A DNA stretch of 64,000 nt from Rhodovulum sulfidophilum (GTDB lineage: Bacteria; Pseudomonadota; Alphaproteobacteria; Rhodobacterales; Rhodobacteraceae), in assembly GCA_003241785.1 (NCBI GenBank), contig QFPW01000007.1:107339-171338 (forward strand), written 5' to 3'. The notes beneath the pieces were generated by a model that was not told the DNA's origin, did not search any database, and saw nothing but the letters and a program-made list of their open reading frames with translations. The position numbers and the translations under genes are program-made. Positions 17,685 to 27,301 of the stretch are shown here, piece after piece; positions within the stretch are counted from its first letter, which is position 1; every line of letters begins with the position of its first letter.

Positions 17685-18699
17685 GACGGTGGCGCCCGGG
17701 ACCGTGTCGGGCGCGGCCACCGGCCCGCTGCTGCGCGTCCGCGGGCTCCGGATGCATTTCCCGATCTTCGAGGGGCTGTTCCGGCGCCAGGTCGGCACGA
17801 TCAAGGCCGTCGACGACCTCTCCTTCGAGATCGGCCGGGGCGAGGTGCTCGGCCTGGTCGGCGAGAGCGGCTGCGGCAAGTCGACCGCCGGCCGCGCGAT
17901 CCTGCGGCTCTACGACGTCACCGCCGGGGAGATCGAGCTCGAGGGCCGCGACATCTCCGGCCTGCGCGGCGGCGCCCTGCGCGCGATCCGGCCCCGGATG
18001 CAGATGATCTTCCAGGATCCGCAGGCGAGCCTCAACCCGCGCATGACCGTGGGCTCGATCATCGCCGAGCCGCTCGACGAACACGCGAAGCTCGGCCGCG
18101 CCGGCCGCCGCGCCCGGGTGCTCGAACTGCTCGACGCGGTCGGCCTGAACCGCGCCTTCGCCAACCGCTATCCGCACGAGTTCTCCGGCGGGCAGCGCCA
18201 GCGCATCGGCATCGCCCGCGCCCTCGCGCTCAACCCGAGCTTCATCGTCTGCGACGAGCCGATCGCGGCGCTCGACGTCTCGATCCAGGCGCAGGTCGTC
18301 AACCTGCTCGACGACCTGCGCGAGAAGTTCGGCCTCACCTATCTCTTCATCAGCCACGACCTCTCGATGGTCCGCCACATCGCGGACCGCGTCGCGGTCA
18401 TGTATCTCGGCAAGCTGGTCGAGATCGCACCCCGCGACGCGCTCTACGCCGCGCCGCTGCATCCCTATACCGAGGCGCTGATCTCGGCCGTGCCGCATAC
18501 CGACGCCGCGGGCGAGCGGCGCGCGCGCATCATCCTGCGGGGGGACGTGCCGAGCCCCCGGAACCCGCCTTCGGGCTGCGCCTTCCGGACGCGCTGCCCC
18601 AAGGTCTTCGACCGGTGCCGCGTCGAGACGCCGCCGCTCGCCGATCTCGGCGGGGGACGGCGCGCCGCCTGCCATCTGGTCACCCGGCCCGCCGCCTGA
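17674..18699 (+). CDS. Oligopeptide/dipeptide ABC transporter ATP-binding protein (OppF/DppF type)
   Basis: 341 residues from GTG 17674, preceded by GGGAGGTGG and overlapping the upstream stop by 11 bases. The frame is open further upstream but inside the neighbour. Walker A GESGCGKS, Q-loop MIFQDPQASLNP, signature FSGGQRQR, Walker B FIVCDEP, and the oligopeptide-transporter C-terminal motif (GCAFRTRCP). The second ATPase of the heterodimer. Confidence 0.9.
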
Positions 18700-18758
18700 G
18701 CCGCCGTGACCGATCCCCTGAAACCAAGCAAGATTCCAAGGACACGAGGACAAGCGAA

Positions 18759-20456
18759 ATGAGATTGCGACACATCCTGACCGGAGCCAGCGCCGCCGCG
18801 CTCCTCGCCTCCGCCGCGCATGCCGAGCGCGGCGGCGACGGACAGCTCAACGTGATCTATTTCCAGGCGATCTCGATCATGACGCCGTATCTCTCGAGCG
18901 GCACCAAGGACATCGAGGCGGCGAGCCTGGTGCTCGAACCGATGGCCCGGTTCGACGACAAGGGCCACCTCGTGCCCTATATCGCCGCCGAGATCCCGAC
19001 GGTCGAGAACGGCGGCGTCTCGGCCGATCTCAAGAGCATCACCTGGAAGATCAAGCCCGACATCCTCTGGTCCGACGGCACGCCGGTGACCGCCGAGGAC
19101 GCGATCTTCTCGTGGAAATACTGCACCGACGAGAACGGCGGCTGCGCCCAGGCGCCCTATTACCAGGATATCGTGAGCGTCGAGGCGCTGGACCCGAAGA
19201 CGGTCAAGGTGACCTTCTCGGTCCCGAAACCCTATCCCTACACCGCCTTCGTCGGCGCCCAGTCGCCGATCATCCAGGCCAAGCAGTTCGCCGACTGCCT
19301 CGGCGTCAACGCGCCCTCCTGCACCGAGGCGAACACGAAGCCGATCGGCACCGGCCCCTTCGTCGTGACCGATTTCAAGGCCAACGACGTGGTGACGCTC
19401 GAGGCCAACCCGAACTATCGCGACCCGGCCAAGCCCGCCTTCGCGACCGTGGTGCTGAAGGGCGGCGGCGACGCGGCCTCGGCGGCGCGCTCGGTGCTCG
19501 AGACCGGCGAATTCGACTATGCCTGGAACGCGCAGGTCGAGCCCGAGATCCTCGCGCAGATGGCCGCGGCCGGGAAGGGCGAGATCATCTCCGCCTTCGG
19601 CACGCTGCTCGAGCGCATCCACGTCAACCAGACCGATCCGAGCCCGAGCCTCGGCGAGGCGCGCTCGACCACCGCGCATCCGCATCCGTTCCTGACCGAT
19701 CCGAACGTCGTGAAGGCGCTCAGCCTCGCGATCGACCGCGAGATCCTCGTCGAGACCGGCTATGGCGAGGCGGGCCGGCCGACCTGCAACCTCGTGCCGG
19801 CGCCGGACTACCAGAACTCGCCCAACAACACCTGGTGCCTGAAGCAGGACCTCGAGCAGGCGAACAAGCTGCTCGACGAGGCCGGCTGGACCATGGGGCC
19901 GAGCGGCGTGCGCGAGAAGGACGGCAAGAAGCTCTCGGTGCTCTACCAGACCTCGGTCAATTCGGTGCGCCAGGCGGCGCAGGCGCTGATCAAGCAGTGG
20001 TGGAACGAGATCGGCGTCGAGGTCGAGCTGCGCCAGATCGATCCGGCCGTGTTCTTCGGCGGCGATCCGGGCTCGCCCGACACGCTGCAGAAATTCTTCG
20101 CCGACGTCGAGATGTACGCCGACAACTTCGAGGGCACCGACGCCGAGCGCTACCTCGGCCAGTGGGTCTGCGACGAGATCCCGAGCCCGGAGGACGCCTG
20201 GCAGGGCGGCAATACCTCGCGCTTCTGCGACCCCGCCTATGACGCGCTGCGCGCCGAGATGGCGACCACGGTCGGCGAGAAGGAGCGCGCCGAGATCACC
20301 ATCAAGCTCAACGACATGATCGTGAACTCCTCCGCGATCATCCCGCTCATCCACCGCGGCCGCGTCTCGACCAAGTCGAAGACGCTGGGCGGCGTCGCGC
20401 TGAACCCGTTCGACAGCGAGCTCTGGAACGCCGCCGACTGGTACCGCGTGAAGTAG
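18759..20456 (+). CDS. Peptide ABC transporter substrate-binding protein (SBP family 5)
   Basis: 565 residues from ATG 18759, chosen because a signal peptide (MRLRHILTGASAAALLA to AHA, cleavage near residue 22) begins there; the frame is open upstream. The mature part has the family-5 pattern of SLVLEPMARFDDKG near the start, the WKIKPDILWSDGTPVTAEDAIFSW box and PIGTGPFVV. It binds peptides or similar ligands in the periplasm and delivers them to the permeases. A paired-hairpin repeat element lies between it and the permease gene. Confidence 0.9.
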   Translation: MRLRHILTGASAAALLASAAHAERGGDGQLNVIYFQAISIMTPYLSSGTKDIEAASLVLEPMARFDDKGHLVPYIAAEIPTVENGGVSADLKSITWKIKPDILWSDGTPVTAEDAIFSWKYCTDENGGCAQAPYYQDIVSVEALDPKTVKVTFSVPKPYPYTAFVGAQSPIIQAKQFADCLGVNAPSCTEANTKPIGTGPFVVTDFKANDVVTLEANPNYRDPAKPAFATVVLKGGGDAASAARSVLETGEFDYAWNAQVEPEILAQMAAAGKGEIISAFGTLLERIHVNQTDPSPSLGEARSTTAHPHPFLTDPNVVKALSLAIDREILVETGYGEAGRPTCNLVPAPDYQNSPNNTWCLKQDLEQANKLLDEAGWTMGPSGVREKDGKKLSVLYQTSVNSVRQAAQALIKQWWNEIGVEVELRQIDPAVFFGGDPGSPDTLQKFFADVEMYADNFEGTDAERYLGQWVCDEIPSPEDAWQGGNTSRFCDPAYDALRAEMATTVGEKERAEITIKLNDMIVNSSAIIPLIHRGRVSTKSKTLGGVALNPFDSELWNAADWYRVK

Positions 20457-20487
20457 GCCCGCGGCCGGGCGCCAACCCGCCGTCGCC

Positions 20488-20567
20488 GTCCCGGGCTCGA
20501 CCCGGGACCCCGAGTCTCGCTCGGGGCGTCGCGGCCAGGGGTCGGGGCCCCGGGTCGAGCCCGGGGC
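20488..20567. repeat. Paired CCCGGG-core palindromic repeats (BIME-like), locus 1
   Basis: GTCCCGGG-CTCGA-CCCGGGAC (20488-20508) and GCCCCGGG-TCGAG-CCCGGGGC (20547-20567) are in opposite orientation, with a third small hairpin (CCCCGAG..CTCGGGG) between them. The same two-unit arrangement recurs at 25336-25416 and 42541-42620. The 209-base gap 20457-20665 holds nothing else obvious. It lies between the binding-protein and permease genes, so it may tune the 3' end of the binding-protein message. Confidence 0.75.
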
Positions 20568-20665
20568 AGGCCCCCTGGGAGGAGCCGAGCTTCTTCCCTC
20601 CGCGGACCACCCGGGCGCGGCGCGCCCGGTTCCCCTCCAGCCCAATTCGGAAGGATGCCCGAGGG

Positions 20666-21676
20666 ATGCTCGCCTATGCCGTCCGGCGCCTCCTGTTCGC
20701 GATCCCGACGCTGGTCGCCATCAGCTTCATCATCTTCCTGATCCTCGACCTCGCGCCGAGCGATCCGACCGCGAACCTGCCGATGACGATCCCGCAGGAG
20801 GTGCGCGAGCAGATCCGGCTCAGCCTCGGGCTGGGGCAGCCGTTCCACGTGCGCTATTTCAAATGGCTCCACCAGTTCTTCGTCAACGAGCCGATGCACG
20901 CGCTCGAGCAGCTGACCGGCCACCGCTTCTCGGACACGCCCCGGGTGCGCGTCGTGAGCTGGCAGACGCGCGCGCCGGTCGTCGATCTCATCCTCGAGCG
21001 GCTGCCGCAGACGCTCTGGGTCGTGGGACTCTCCTATGTCGTCGGCATCCTGATCGCGGTTCCGATCGGCATCCTCTCGGCCTATCGCCAGTATTCCTGG
21101 TTCGACCAGATCGGCACCTTCGTCTCGATGGTCGGCTATTCGGTGCCGACCTTCTTCACCGGGCTCCTGATGATCATGATCTTCTCGGTGAAGCTCGGCT
21201 GGCTGCCCTCGATCTATGACACCAACCTGCGCGTCACCGATCTCGCGAGCCTCTGGGCGCAGATAAAGCAGATGATCATGCCCGTGCTGGTGCTCGCCTT
21301 CTACAACGCCGCCCAGCTCAGCCGCTACATGCGCGCGGCGATGCTCGACAACCTCTCCCAGGACTACGTGCGCACCGCCCGCGCCAAGGGGATGCGCGAA
21401 TGGGTCGTGGTCATGGTGCACGTGCTCCGCAACAGCCTCATCCCGGTCGTCACGGTGATCGCGCTCGGCGTGCCGACCATCTTCGGCGGCGCGATCATCA
21501 CCGAGCAGATCTTCCGGGTGAACGGGCTCGGCCAGCTCCTGATCACCGGCATCCAGGGCGCCGACATCCCGCTCGTGCAGACGCTGACCTTCCTCTTCGC
21601 CGCGCTGATCGTGATCTTCAATCTGATCGCCGACCTGCTCTACGGCATGCTCGACCCGAGGATCCGCTATGACTGA
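20666..21676 (+). CDS. Peptide ABC transporter permease (DppB/OppB type)
   Basis: 336 residues. It starts MLAYAVRRLLFAIPTLVAISFIIF, the standard opening of OppB-type permeases, with six membrane segments and the EAA loop YVRTARAKGMREWVVVMVH. The C-terminus ends in YGMLDPRIRYD. Its stop overlaps the next permease start by eight bases. It forms the channel with the OppC-type partner. Confidence 0.9.
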   Translation: MLAYAVRRLLFAIPTLVAISFIIFLILDLAPSDPTANLPMTIPQEVREQIRLSLGLGQPFHVRYFKWLHQFFVNEPMHALEQLTGHRFSDTPRVRVVSWQTRAPVVDLILERLPQTLWVVGLSYVVGILIAVPIGILSAYRQYSWFDQIGTFVSMVGYSVPTFFTGLLMIMIFSVKLGWLPSIYDTNLRVTDLASLWAQIKQMIMPVLVLAFYNAAQLSRYMRAAMLDNLSQDYVRTARAKGMREWVVVMVHVLRNSLIPVVTVIALGVPTIFGGAIITEQIFRVNGLGQLLITGIQGADIPLVQTLTFLFAALIVIFNLIADLLYGMLDPRIRYD

Positions 21677-22583
21677 TCCCGCGGCGACCCAGGGGCTCGA
21701 AACGCCCGAGCGCGGCCTGTGGAGCGATGTCTGGTACCAGTTCCGCCACCACAAGGGCGCGATGGCCGGCACGGTCATCTTCGCGCTCATCCTCTTCGCG
21801 GTGATCTTCGGCCCGGCGCTGCACCCGCTCGACCCGACCCATATCGACGTCAAGGCGCGCAACGCGCTGCCCTCGCTCGCGCATCCGATGGGGACCGACA
21901 ACCTCGGCCGCGACACCTTCGCGGGCATCATCCAGGGCGGTCGGATCTCGCTCGCCGTCGGCGTCACCGCGATGGCGCTGGCGCTGTTCCTCGGCACGCT
22001 GATCGGCGTGCTCGCCGGCTACTTCCGCCGGATCGACGGCCCGCTGATGCGGGTGACAGACCTCTTCCTCGCGCTGCCGCTGCTGCCGCTGCTGCTGGTG
22101 GTGATCCTGCTCTTCCGCGATTCGCTGCGCGCCGCCTTCGGGCCGGAGACCGGGATCTTCCTGCTCATCGTCTTCATCATCGGCGTCACCTCCTGGATGC
22201 AGACCGCGCGCATCGTGCGGGGCGAGGTGCTGGCGCTGAAGGAGCGCGAATTCGTGCTCGCCGCGCGCTCGGTCGGCACGCCGGACCGCCGCATCATCCT
22301 GCGCCACGTGCTGCCCAACGTGCTGTCGCCGATCATGGTCTCGGCCACGCTCGGCATCGCCAACGCGATCATCACCGAGAGCGCGCTCTCCTTCCTCGGC
22401 CTCGGCTTCCCGTCGGATTTCCCGACCTGGGGGCGCCTGCTCTTCGACGGCGCGAATTTCATGGCGCTCAATCCGAGCCGGGTGATCTGGCCCGGCCTCG
22501 CGATCTCGCTGACCGTGCTCAGCGTCAACTACATCGGCGACGGGCTGCGCGACGCGCTCGACCCCCGCATCCGCGGCCGCTGA
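21669..22583 (+). CDS. Peptide ABC transporter permease (DppC/OppC type)
   Basis: 304 residues. An N-terminal helix, then the GTDNLGRDTFAGIIQGGRIS motif of OppC-type permeases, the EAA loop FVLAARSVGTPDRRI, and the family ending in LRDALDPRIRGR. Last gene of the importer operon; no paired terminator was seen in the 111 bases after it. Confidence 0.9.
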   Translation: MTDPAATQGLETPERGLWSDVWYQFRHHKGAMAGTVIFALILFAVIFGPALHPLDPTHIDVKARNALPSLAHPMGTDNLGRDTFAGIIQGGRISLAVGVTAMALALFLGTLIGVLAGYFRRIDGPLMRVTDLFLALPLLPLLLVVILLFRDSLRAAFGPETGIFLLIVFIIGVTSWMQTARIVRGEVLALKEREFVLAARSVGTPDRRIILRHVLPNVLSPIMVSATLGIANAIITESALSFLGLGFPSDFPTWGRLLFDGANFMALNPSRVIWPGLAISLTVLSVNYIGDGLRDALDPRIRGR

Positions 22584-22694
22584 CCGGAGGCGCCCGACAC
22601 GGCGCCGCGATGGAATGTGACTGGCGTCGCAATCGTTTTCGGGTCATGGCTCGCGTGTGCTATCGTGTTTCCGAGTAAAGAGGTTTCCGCGCCG

Positions 22695-23294
22695 ATGCCC
22701 TATGGCCTGCCCAATATCAGCTTCATCGGCTATCCGCTGCCGGTGCCCTGCGCCGCGCATGGCGGGCTCGGCTTCCGGGTCGGGCTGCGCGCGGACGCGG
22801 GGCTGGTGCTCGACCATTTCCGCCGGCTCTCGCCGCTCGACCGGCGCCAGCGCTTCTGCGCAACGCTGGCCGAGGCGGCGCTGGCCCGCCACGCGGCGGA
22901 GCTCTGGGACCAGGCCAGCATCGTGCTGCTCGCGCAGGATGGCCCGCTCTGGCCGGCGCCGCCGTTCCGCGCCGGCCCGGTCCGCGCGCTCGCAGAGATC
23001 GCGATCGCGGGCTCCGAGGCCGAGATCGGCGTCAGCGTCGACGCGACCTGCCGGCGTCGCGGCCTCGGCGGCTGGCTGACGCGGACCGCCGGCTTCCTGC
23101 TCGCGCCGCGCGGCGTGACCCGGCTCCGGGCCTGGACCATGCCGGGCAACGCCTCGATGCTGGCGCTCGGCCGGGCGCATGGCGCGCGGATCACCACCGA
23201 GTCGGGCGAGACCGAGATCCTGTTCGAGGTCGCGACGCTGCGCCGCGACTACCTCCGCCGCCGCGCCCCGCTGCTCTTCCGCGAAGCCGGCTGA
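22695..23294 (+). CDS. GNAT-family N-acetyltransferase
   Basis: 199 residues from ATG 22695, 11 bases after AAAGAGG; the frame stays open to a GTG at 22617. The acetyl-CoA-binding signature is visible as RRRGLGGWL near residue 117, preceded by an acidic beta strand (AEIGVSVDATC). Substrate unknown. It stands alone between the importer operon and pabB. Confidence 0.7.
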   Translation: MPYGLPNISFIGYPLPVPCAAHGGLGFRVGLRADAGLVLDHFRRLSPLDRRQRFCATLAEAALARHAAELWDQASIVLLAQDGPLWPAPPFRAGPVRALAEIAIAGSEAEIGVSVDATCRRRGLGGWLTRTAGFLLAPRGVTRLRAWTMPGNASMLALGRAHGARITTESGETEILFEVATLRRDYLRRRAPLLFREAG

Positions 23295-23480
23295 TTGCCC
23301 GCGCGGGGCGCCCGATCGCATCCCGCGCCGGATCGGAGCGCCAGGGCCAGGACGAAAGTTGCCCTTGGCCGGCCGGGCCCGGCGCGGAACCTTCCGGGGG
23401 GGCGATTCCCGGGGAGCGCGCGGGCGATTGACCTCGCCGCCCGCCCGGGCGAAGAGCCGGGGATCGCAGGGAGGCGTTGA

Positions 23481-24614
23481 GTGGCGGCGGATCGGTTCAT
23501 CGAGGTCGACCATGGCCCGGGGGGCGTCCCGGCGCGGTTCGCGGCGCCCTTGGAGACGCTGACCGCGCGCGAGCCGGCCGAGGTGCCCGCCGCGATCGCC
23601 GCCGCCGAGGCGGCGCTGGCGGCGGGGCGCTGGATCGCGGGCTATGCGAGCTACGAGCTCGGCTACGCGGTCGAGCCGAAGCTGGCGCCGCTGATGCCCG
23701 CCGGCCGGGCCACGCCGCTCCTCTGCCTCGGCGTCTTCGCGGGGCCGGAGGCCGCGCGCCCGGCGGCGCCCGGCGGCGCGCTCTCGGCCTTCGCGCCGCG
23801 CTGGGACCTCGCGACCTACGCGGAGGCCTTCGAACGGGTCGCCGACTACATCCGCGCCGGCGACATCTACCAGGTGAACCTGACCTTCCCGCTCGACGGG
23901 CGCTGGGAGGGCGATGCCGCCGCGCTCGCCGCCGCGCTCGCCCAAGGGCAGCCGGTCGGCCACGGCGCGCTGGTCCGGCTCGGCCCTGTCACGCTGCTTT
24001 CGCGCTCGCCCGAGCTCTTCTTCGCGCTCGACGGCCGGGGCGGGATCGAGACCCGGCCGATGAAGGGCACCGCGCCGCGCGCCGTGGATCCCGCCGAGGA
24101 CGCGGGCCTCGCCGCCGCGCTCGCCGCCGACGCGAAGAACCGCGCCGAGAACCTGATGATCGTCGACCTCCTGCGCAACGACGTGTCGCGCATCGCCGCG
24201 ATCGGCTCCGTCGCGGTGCCGGAGCTTTTCGCCGTCGAGACCTATGCGACCGTTCACCAGATGGTGAGCCGGATCACCGCCCGCGTGTTGCCCGACGCGC
24301 GGCTCGGTGGCATCCTCGCCGCGCTCTTTCCTTGCGGATCGGTGACCGGCGCGCCCAAGGTGCGCGCGATGGAGATCATTCGCGAGCTGGAGCCCTGGCC
24401 GCGCGACGCCTATTGCGGAGCGATCGGCTGGATGGCGCCGGACGGCCGCGCGGCCTTCAACGTCGCGATCCGGACGCTCGCGCTCCATCCGGACGGCCGG
24501 GCCGTGCTGAATGTCGGCGGCGGCGTCGTCGCCGACAGCGCGGCCGGCGGTGAGTATGAGGAGGCGTTGTGGAAAGCGCGATTCGCCCAGGCCTGCCCCG
24601 GGATTTCCGGCTGA
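23481..24614 (+). CDS. pabB: Aminodeoxychorismate synthase component I
   Basis: 377 residues from GTG 23481. It makes 4-amino-4-deoxychorismate from chorismate for folate synthesis. Signature stretches: GDIYQVNLTFPL, the active-site RPMKGTAPR (the Lys distinguishes PabB from TrpE-type enzymes), ENLMIVDLLRND, and FPCGSVTGAPKVRAMEII. The short N-terminal half matches the compact PabB form. The pabC start lies 46 bases inside its end. No glutaminase (pabA) is present in this window. The 186-base gap upstream holds no obvious gene. Confidence 0.9.
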   Translation: MAADRFIEVDHGPGGVPARFAAPLETLTAREPAEVPAAIAAAEAALAAGRWIAGYASYELGYAVEPKLAPLMPAGRATPLLCLGVFAGPEAARPAAPGGALSAFAPRWDLATYAEAFERVADYIRAGDIYQVNLTFPLDGRWEGDAAALAAALAQGQPVGHGALVRLGPVTLLSRSPELFFALDGRGGIETRPMKGTAPRAVDPAEDAGLAAALAADAKNRAENLMIVDLLRNDVSRIAAIGSVAVPELFAVETYATVHQMVSRITARVLPDARLGGILAALFPCGSVTGAPKVRAMEIIRELEPWPRDAYCGAIGWMAPDGRAAFNVAIRTLALHPDGRAVLNVGGGVVADSAAGGEYEEALWKARFAQACPGISG

Positions 24615-25234
24615 TCGAGACCTTCGCCTGGCGCAGGAATCCGGGCTTTCTCAACCTCGATCTGCATCTGGCGCGGATGGAGCGCGGCGCGCGGCTCTTC
24701 GGCTTCGCCTTCGACCGCGACCGGATCGACGCCGCGCTCGAGGAGGTGGCGCGCGGCGCCGTGCCGCTGCGGGTGCGGCTCACGCTCGGGCGCGGCGACC
24801 TGCTCGAGGCCGAGGCGCAGCCGTTCCGCCAGGGGCCGCCGATCTGGAACACCGCGATCGCGCGCGAGCGGCTCGATCCCGCCGATCCCTGGCTGCGGGT
24901 CAAGACGACGCAGCGCGCCCTCTACGACCGGACGCGCGCCGCGCTCGCGCCCGAGATCCACGAGATGATCTTCCTCAACCAGCGCGGCGAGGTCTGCGAG
25001 GGCACGATCTTCAACGTCTTCCTCAAGGTCGGCGACCAGCTGCTGACGCCCCGGCTCTCCTGCGGCCTGCTGCCCGGCGTCCTGCGCGAAAGCCTGCTGC
25101 GCTCGGGCCGGGCGCGCGAGGCGGTGCTCACGGTCGAGGACCTCGGCCGGGGCACGCTCATGCTCGGCAATTCGCTCCGGGGCCTCTGTCCCGCCCGGCT
25201 CGTCCGCCCCGCCGCGACCCTCGCGCGCATGTAG
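24569..25234 (+). CDS. pabC: Aminotransferase class IV, probable 4-amino-4-deoxychorismate lyase
   Basis: 221 residues from GTG 24569, which has GAGGAGG directly upstream, even though it overlaps pabB by 46 bases. PLP-binding Lys112 (VKTTQRALYDR) and the CEGTIFNVF motif (about 148-156) are present. PabC removes pyruvate to yield 4-aminobenzoate, completing the step begun by PabB. The TAG stop is part of the GTAG of a palindromic repeat at 25231-25253. Confidence 0.88.
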   Translation: MESAIRPGLPRDFRLIETFAWRRNPGFLNLDLHLARMERGARLFGFAFDRDRIDAALEEVARGAVPLRVRLTLGRGDLLEAEAQPFRQGPPIWNTAIARERLDPADPWLRVKTTQRALYDRTRAALAPEIHEMIFLNQRGEVCEGTIFNVFLKVGDQLLTPRLSCGLLPGVLRESLLRSGRAREAVLTVEDLGRGTLMLGNSLRGLCPARLVRPAATLARM

Positions 25235-25253
25235 GGTGGGCGATCCGCCCACC
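25231..25253 (+). repeat. GTAG-flanked REP-like hairpin, copy 1
   Basis: GTAG followed by GGTGGGCG-ATC-CGCCCACC. The GTAG includes the stop codon of pabC. It belongs with the copies at 42408 and 42461 (same arms), and with the GGCGGACC variant at 33.5-33.75 kb. A GTAG next to a hairpin is the signature of REPs acted on by RAYT transposases. Confidence 0.7.
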
Positions 25254-25335
25254 ATCCCCCGATCCCGGTCGCGCGGCGCGGGGGCGGGTGCGCCGCCGCT
25301 CCCGGATCGCGGCTCCCGAAGCGACCCTTCGAAAA

Positions 25336-25416
25336 CCTCGCCGTCCCGGGTCAGGCCCGGGACGGCGAGGCTAGGGCTTCGCGGGAGGCGTCGAGGTCCC
25401 GGGTCGAGCCCGGGAC
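25336..25416. repeat. Paired CCCGGG-core palindromic repeats, locus 2
   Basis: The first unit is a perfect 15-bp stem (25336-25350 with 25356-25370, loop TCAGG). The second is GTCCCGGG-TCGAG-CCCGGGAC at 25396-25416. Together with the GTAG repeat it fills most of the 285-base gap between pabC and aspS. The 15-bp hairpin could also terminate the pabBC message. Confidence 0.75.
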
Positions 25417-25440
25417 AGCGCCGCGCGGGGCCCCCGCCGC

Positions 25441-25468
25441 TTGCGCCGCCCCCGCGCGCCGGTGTAAG
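25441..25468 (+). promoter_or_regulatory. Possible aspS promoter
   Basis: TTGCGC (25441-25446), 16-base spacer, and TGTAAG (25463-25468), about 50 bases before the aspS start and downstream of the repeat cluster. Weak -35, fair -10. Confidence 0.35.
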
Positions 25469-25519
25469 TCGGCGCGTCTTTCGCGGGGATCCTCCCCGCC
25501 CTCGATCAGGATCCGGCCC

Positions 25520-27301
25520 ATGCACGCCTATCGCACCCACACCTGCGCCGCGCTCGGCGCGCCGAACGTCGGCGAGACCGTCCGCCTCTCGGGCTGGGTG
25601 CATCGGGTCCGCGATCATGGCGGCGTGCTCTTCATCGACCTGCGCGATCACTACGGGATGACCCAGGTGATCTGCGACGGCGACAGCGCCGCCTTCGCGA
25701 CCCTGGAGAAGGTGCGCGCCGAATGGGTGGTGCGGATCGACGGCACGGTGAAGGCGCGCGCGCCCGAGCTCGTGAACCCCAAGATCGCCACCGGCGCGAT
25801 CGAGGTCTACGCCCGCGAGGTCGAGGTGCTCTCGGCGGCCGAGGACCTGCCGCTGCCGGTCTTCGGCGAGGTCGACTATCCCGAGGAGACCCGGCTCAAG
25901 TACCGGTTCCTCGACCTGCGCCGCGAGGGGCTGCACGCCAACATCATGCTGCGCGCCGGCGTCATCGCCTATCTGCGCGACGCGATGCGCGCTCAGGGCT
26001 TCACCGAGTTCCAGACCCCGATCCTCACGGCCTCGAGCCCGGAAGGCGCCCGCGACTTCCTCGTGCCCTCGCGCCTGCATCCCGGCAAGTTCTACGCGCT
26101 GCCGCAGGCGCCGCAGCAGTTCAAGCAGCTGACGATGATCGCGGGCTTCGACCGCTACTTCCAGATCGCGCCCTGCTTCCGCGACGAGGACCCGCGCGCC
26201 GACCGCTCGCCCGGCGAGTTCTACCAGCTCGACATGGAGATGAGCTTCGCCACACAGGAGGATGTCTTCGCGGTGATCGAGCCGGTGATGCGCGGCGTCT
26301 TCGAGGAATTCGGCGGCGGGCGCCCGGTCACGCCGGAATTCCCGCGCATCGCCTATCGCGACGCGCTGCTCTGGTACGGCTCGGACAAGCCGGACCTGCG
26401 CAACCCGATCCGGATGCAGATCGTCTCCGAGCATTTCGCGGGCTCGGGCTTCAAGGTCTTCGCGTCCTTGCTGGAACAGCCCGGCAACGAGGTCCGCGCG
26501 ATTCCGGCGCCCGGCGGCGGGTCCCGGAAATTCTGCGACCGGATGAACGCCTTCGCCCAAAGCGAGGGGCTGCCGGGCATGGGCTACATCTTCTGGCGCA
26601 AGGGCGAGGACGGGGCGATGGAAGCCGCCGGTCCGCTCGCGAAGAACATCGGCCCGGAGCGGACCGAGGCGATCCGCGCGCAGCTCGGCCTTGGCGAGGG
26701 CGACGCCGCCTTCTTCCTCGGCGGCAAGCCCGCGAAGTTCCAGACGGTCGCGGGCAAGGCGCGCAACGTGATCGGCAAGGAGCTCGGCCTCACCGTCGAG
26801 GGCCGGTTCGACTTCGCCTGGATCGTCGATTTCCCGATGTACGAGGCCGACGAGGACACCGGCAAGCTCGACTTCAGCCACAATCCCTTCTCGATGCCGC
26901 AGGGCGGGCTCGAGGCGCTCGAAAGCATGGATCCGCTCGATGTGCTGGGATATCAGTATGATATCGTCTGCAACGGCGTCGAGCTCTCCTCGGGCGCGGT
27001 GCGGAACCACAAGCCCGAGATCATGTACAAGGCCTTCGAGACCGTCGGCTACGACCGCGCCCATGTCGACGCGCATTTCGGCGGCATGCTCTCGGCCTTC
27101 CGCTATGGCGCGCCGCCCCACGCCGGGATCGCGCCTGGCGTCGACCGCATCGTCATGCTGCTCGCGGGCGCGGAGAACATCCGCGAGGTCATCATGTTCC
27201 CGATGAACCAGCGCGCCGAGGACCTGATGATGGGCGCGCCCTCCGAGCCCACCAACGAGCAGCTGCGCGACCTGCACCTGCGGCTCGTCCCGAAGGCCTG
27301 A
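25520..27301 (+). CDS. aspS: Aspartate--tRNA ligase
   Basis: 593 residues, full length for bacterial AspRS. An N-terminal OB-fold anticodon-binding domain (about 1-105, beginning MHAYRTHTCAAL), class II motif 2 (FRDEDPRADRSPGEFYQLDMEMSF), the bacterial GAD insertion in the middle, and motif 3 (GIAPGVDRIVMLL near 535). It charges tRNA-Asp; whether it also mischarges tRNA-Asn depends on asparagine biosynthesis elsewhere in the genome. Monocistronic by appearance. Confidence 0.96.
   Translation: MHAYRTHTCAALGAPNVGETVRLSGWVHRVRDHGGVLFIDLRDHYGMTQVICDGDSAAFATLEKVRAEWVVRIDGTVKARAPELVNPKIATGAIEVYAREVEVLSAAEDLPLPVFGEVDYPEETRLKYRFLDLRREGLHANIMLRAGVIAYLRDAMRAQGFTEFQTPILTASSPEGARDFLVPSRLHPGKFYALPQAPQQFKQLTMIAGFDRYFQIAPCFRDEDPRADRSPGEFYQLDMEMSFATQEDVFAVIEPVMRGVFEEFGGGRPVTPEFPRIAYRDALLWYGSDKPDLRNPIRMQIVSEHFAGSGFKVFASLLEQPGNEVRAIPAPGGGSRKFCDRMNAFAQSEGLPGMGYIFWRKGEDGAMEAAGPLAKNIGPERTEAIRAQLGLGEGDAAFFLGGKPAKFQTVAGKARNVIGKELGLTVEGRFDFAWIVDFPMYEADEDTGKLDFSHNPFSMPQGGLEALESMDPLDVLGYQYDIVCNGVELSSGAVRNHKPEIMYKAFETVGYDRAHVDAHFGGMLSAFRYGAPPHAGIAPGVDRIVMLLAGAENIREVIMFPMNQRAEDLMMGAPSEPTNEQLRDLHLRLVPKA

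Noticed and set aside
23295..23480. Possible small gene before pabB
   Set aside because: Frames here are open in several phases owing to GC content, but no ribosome site, start or family supports a gene.
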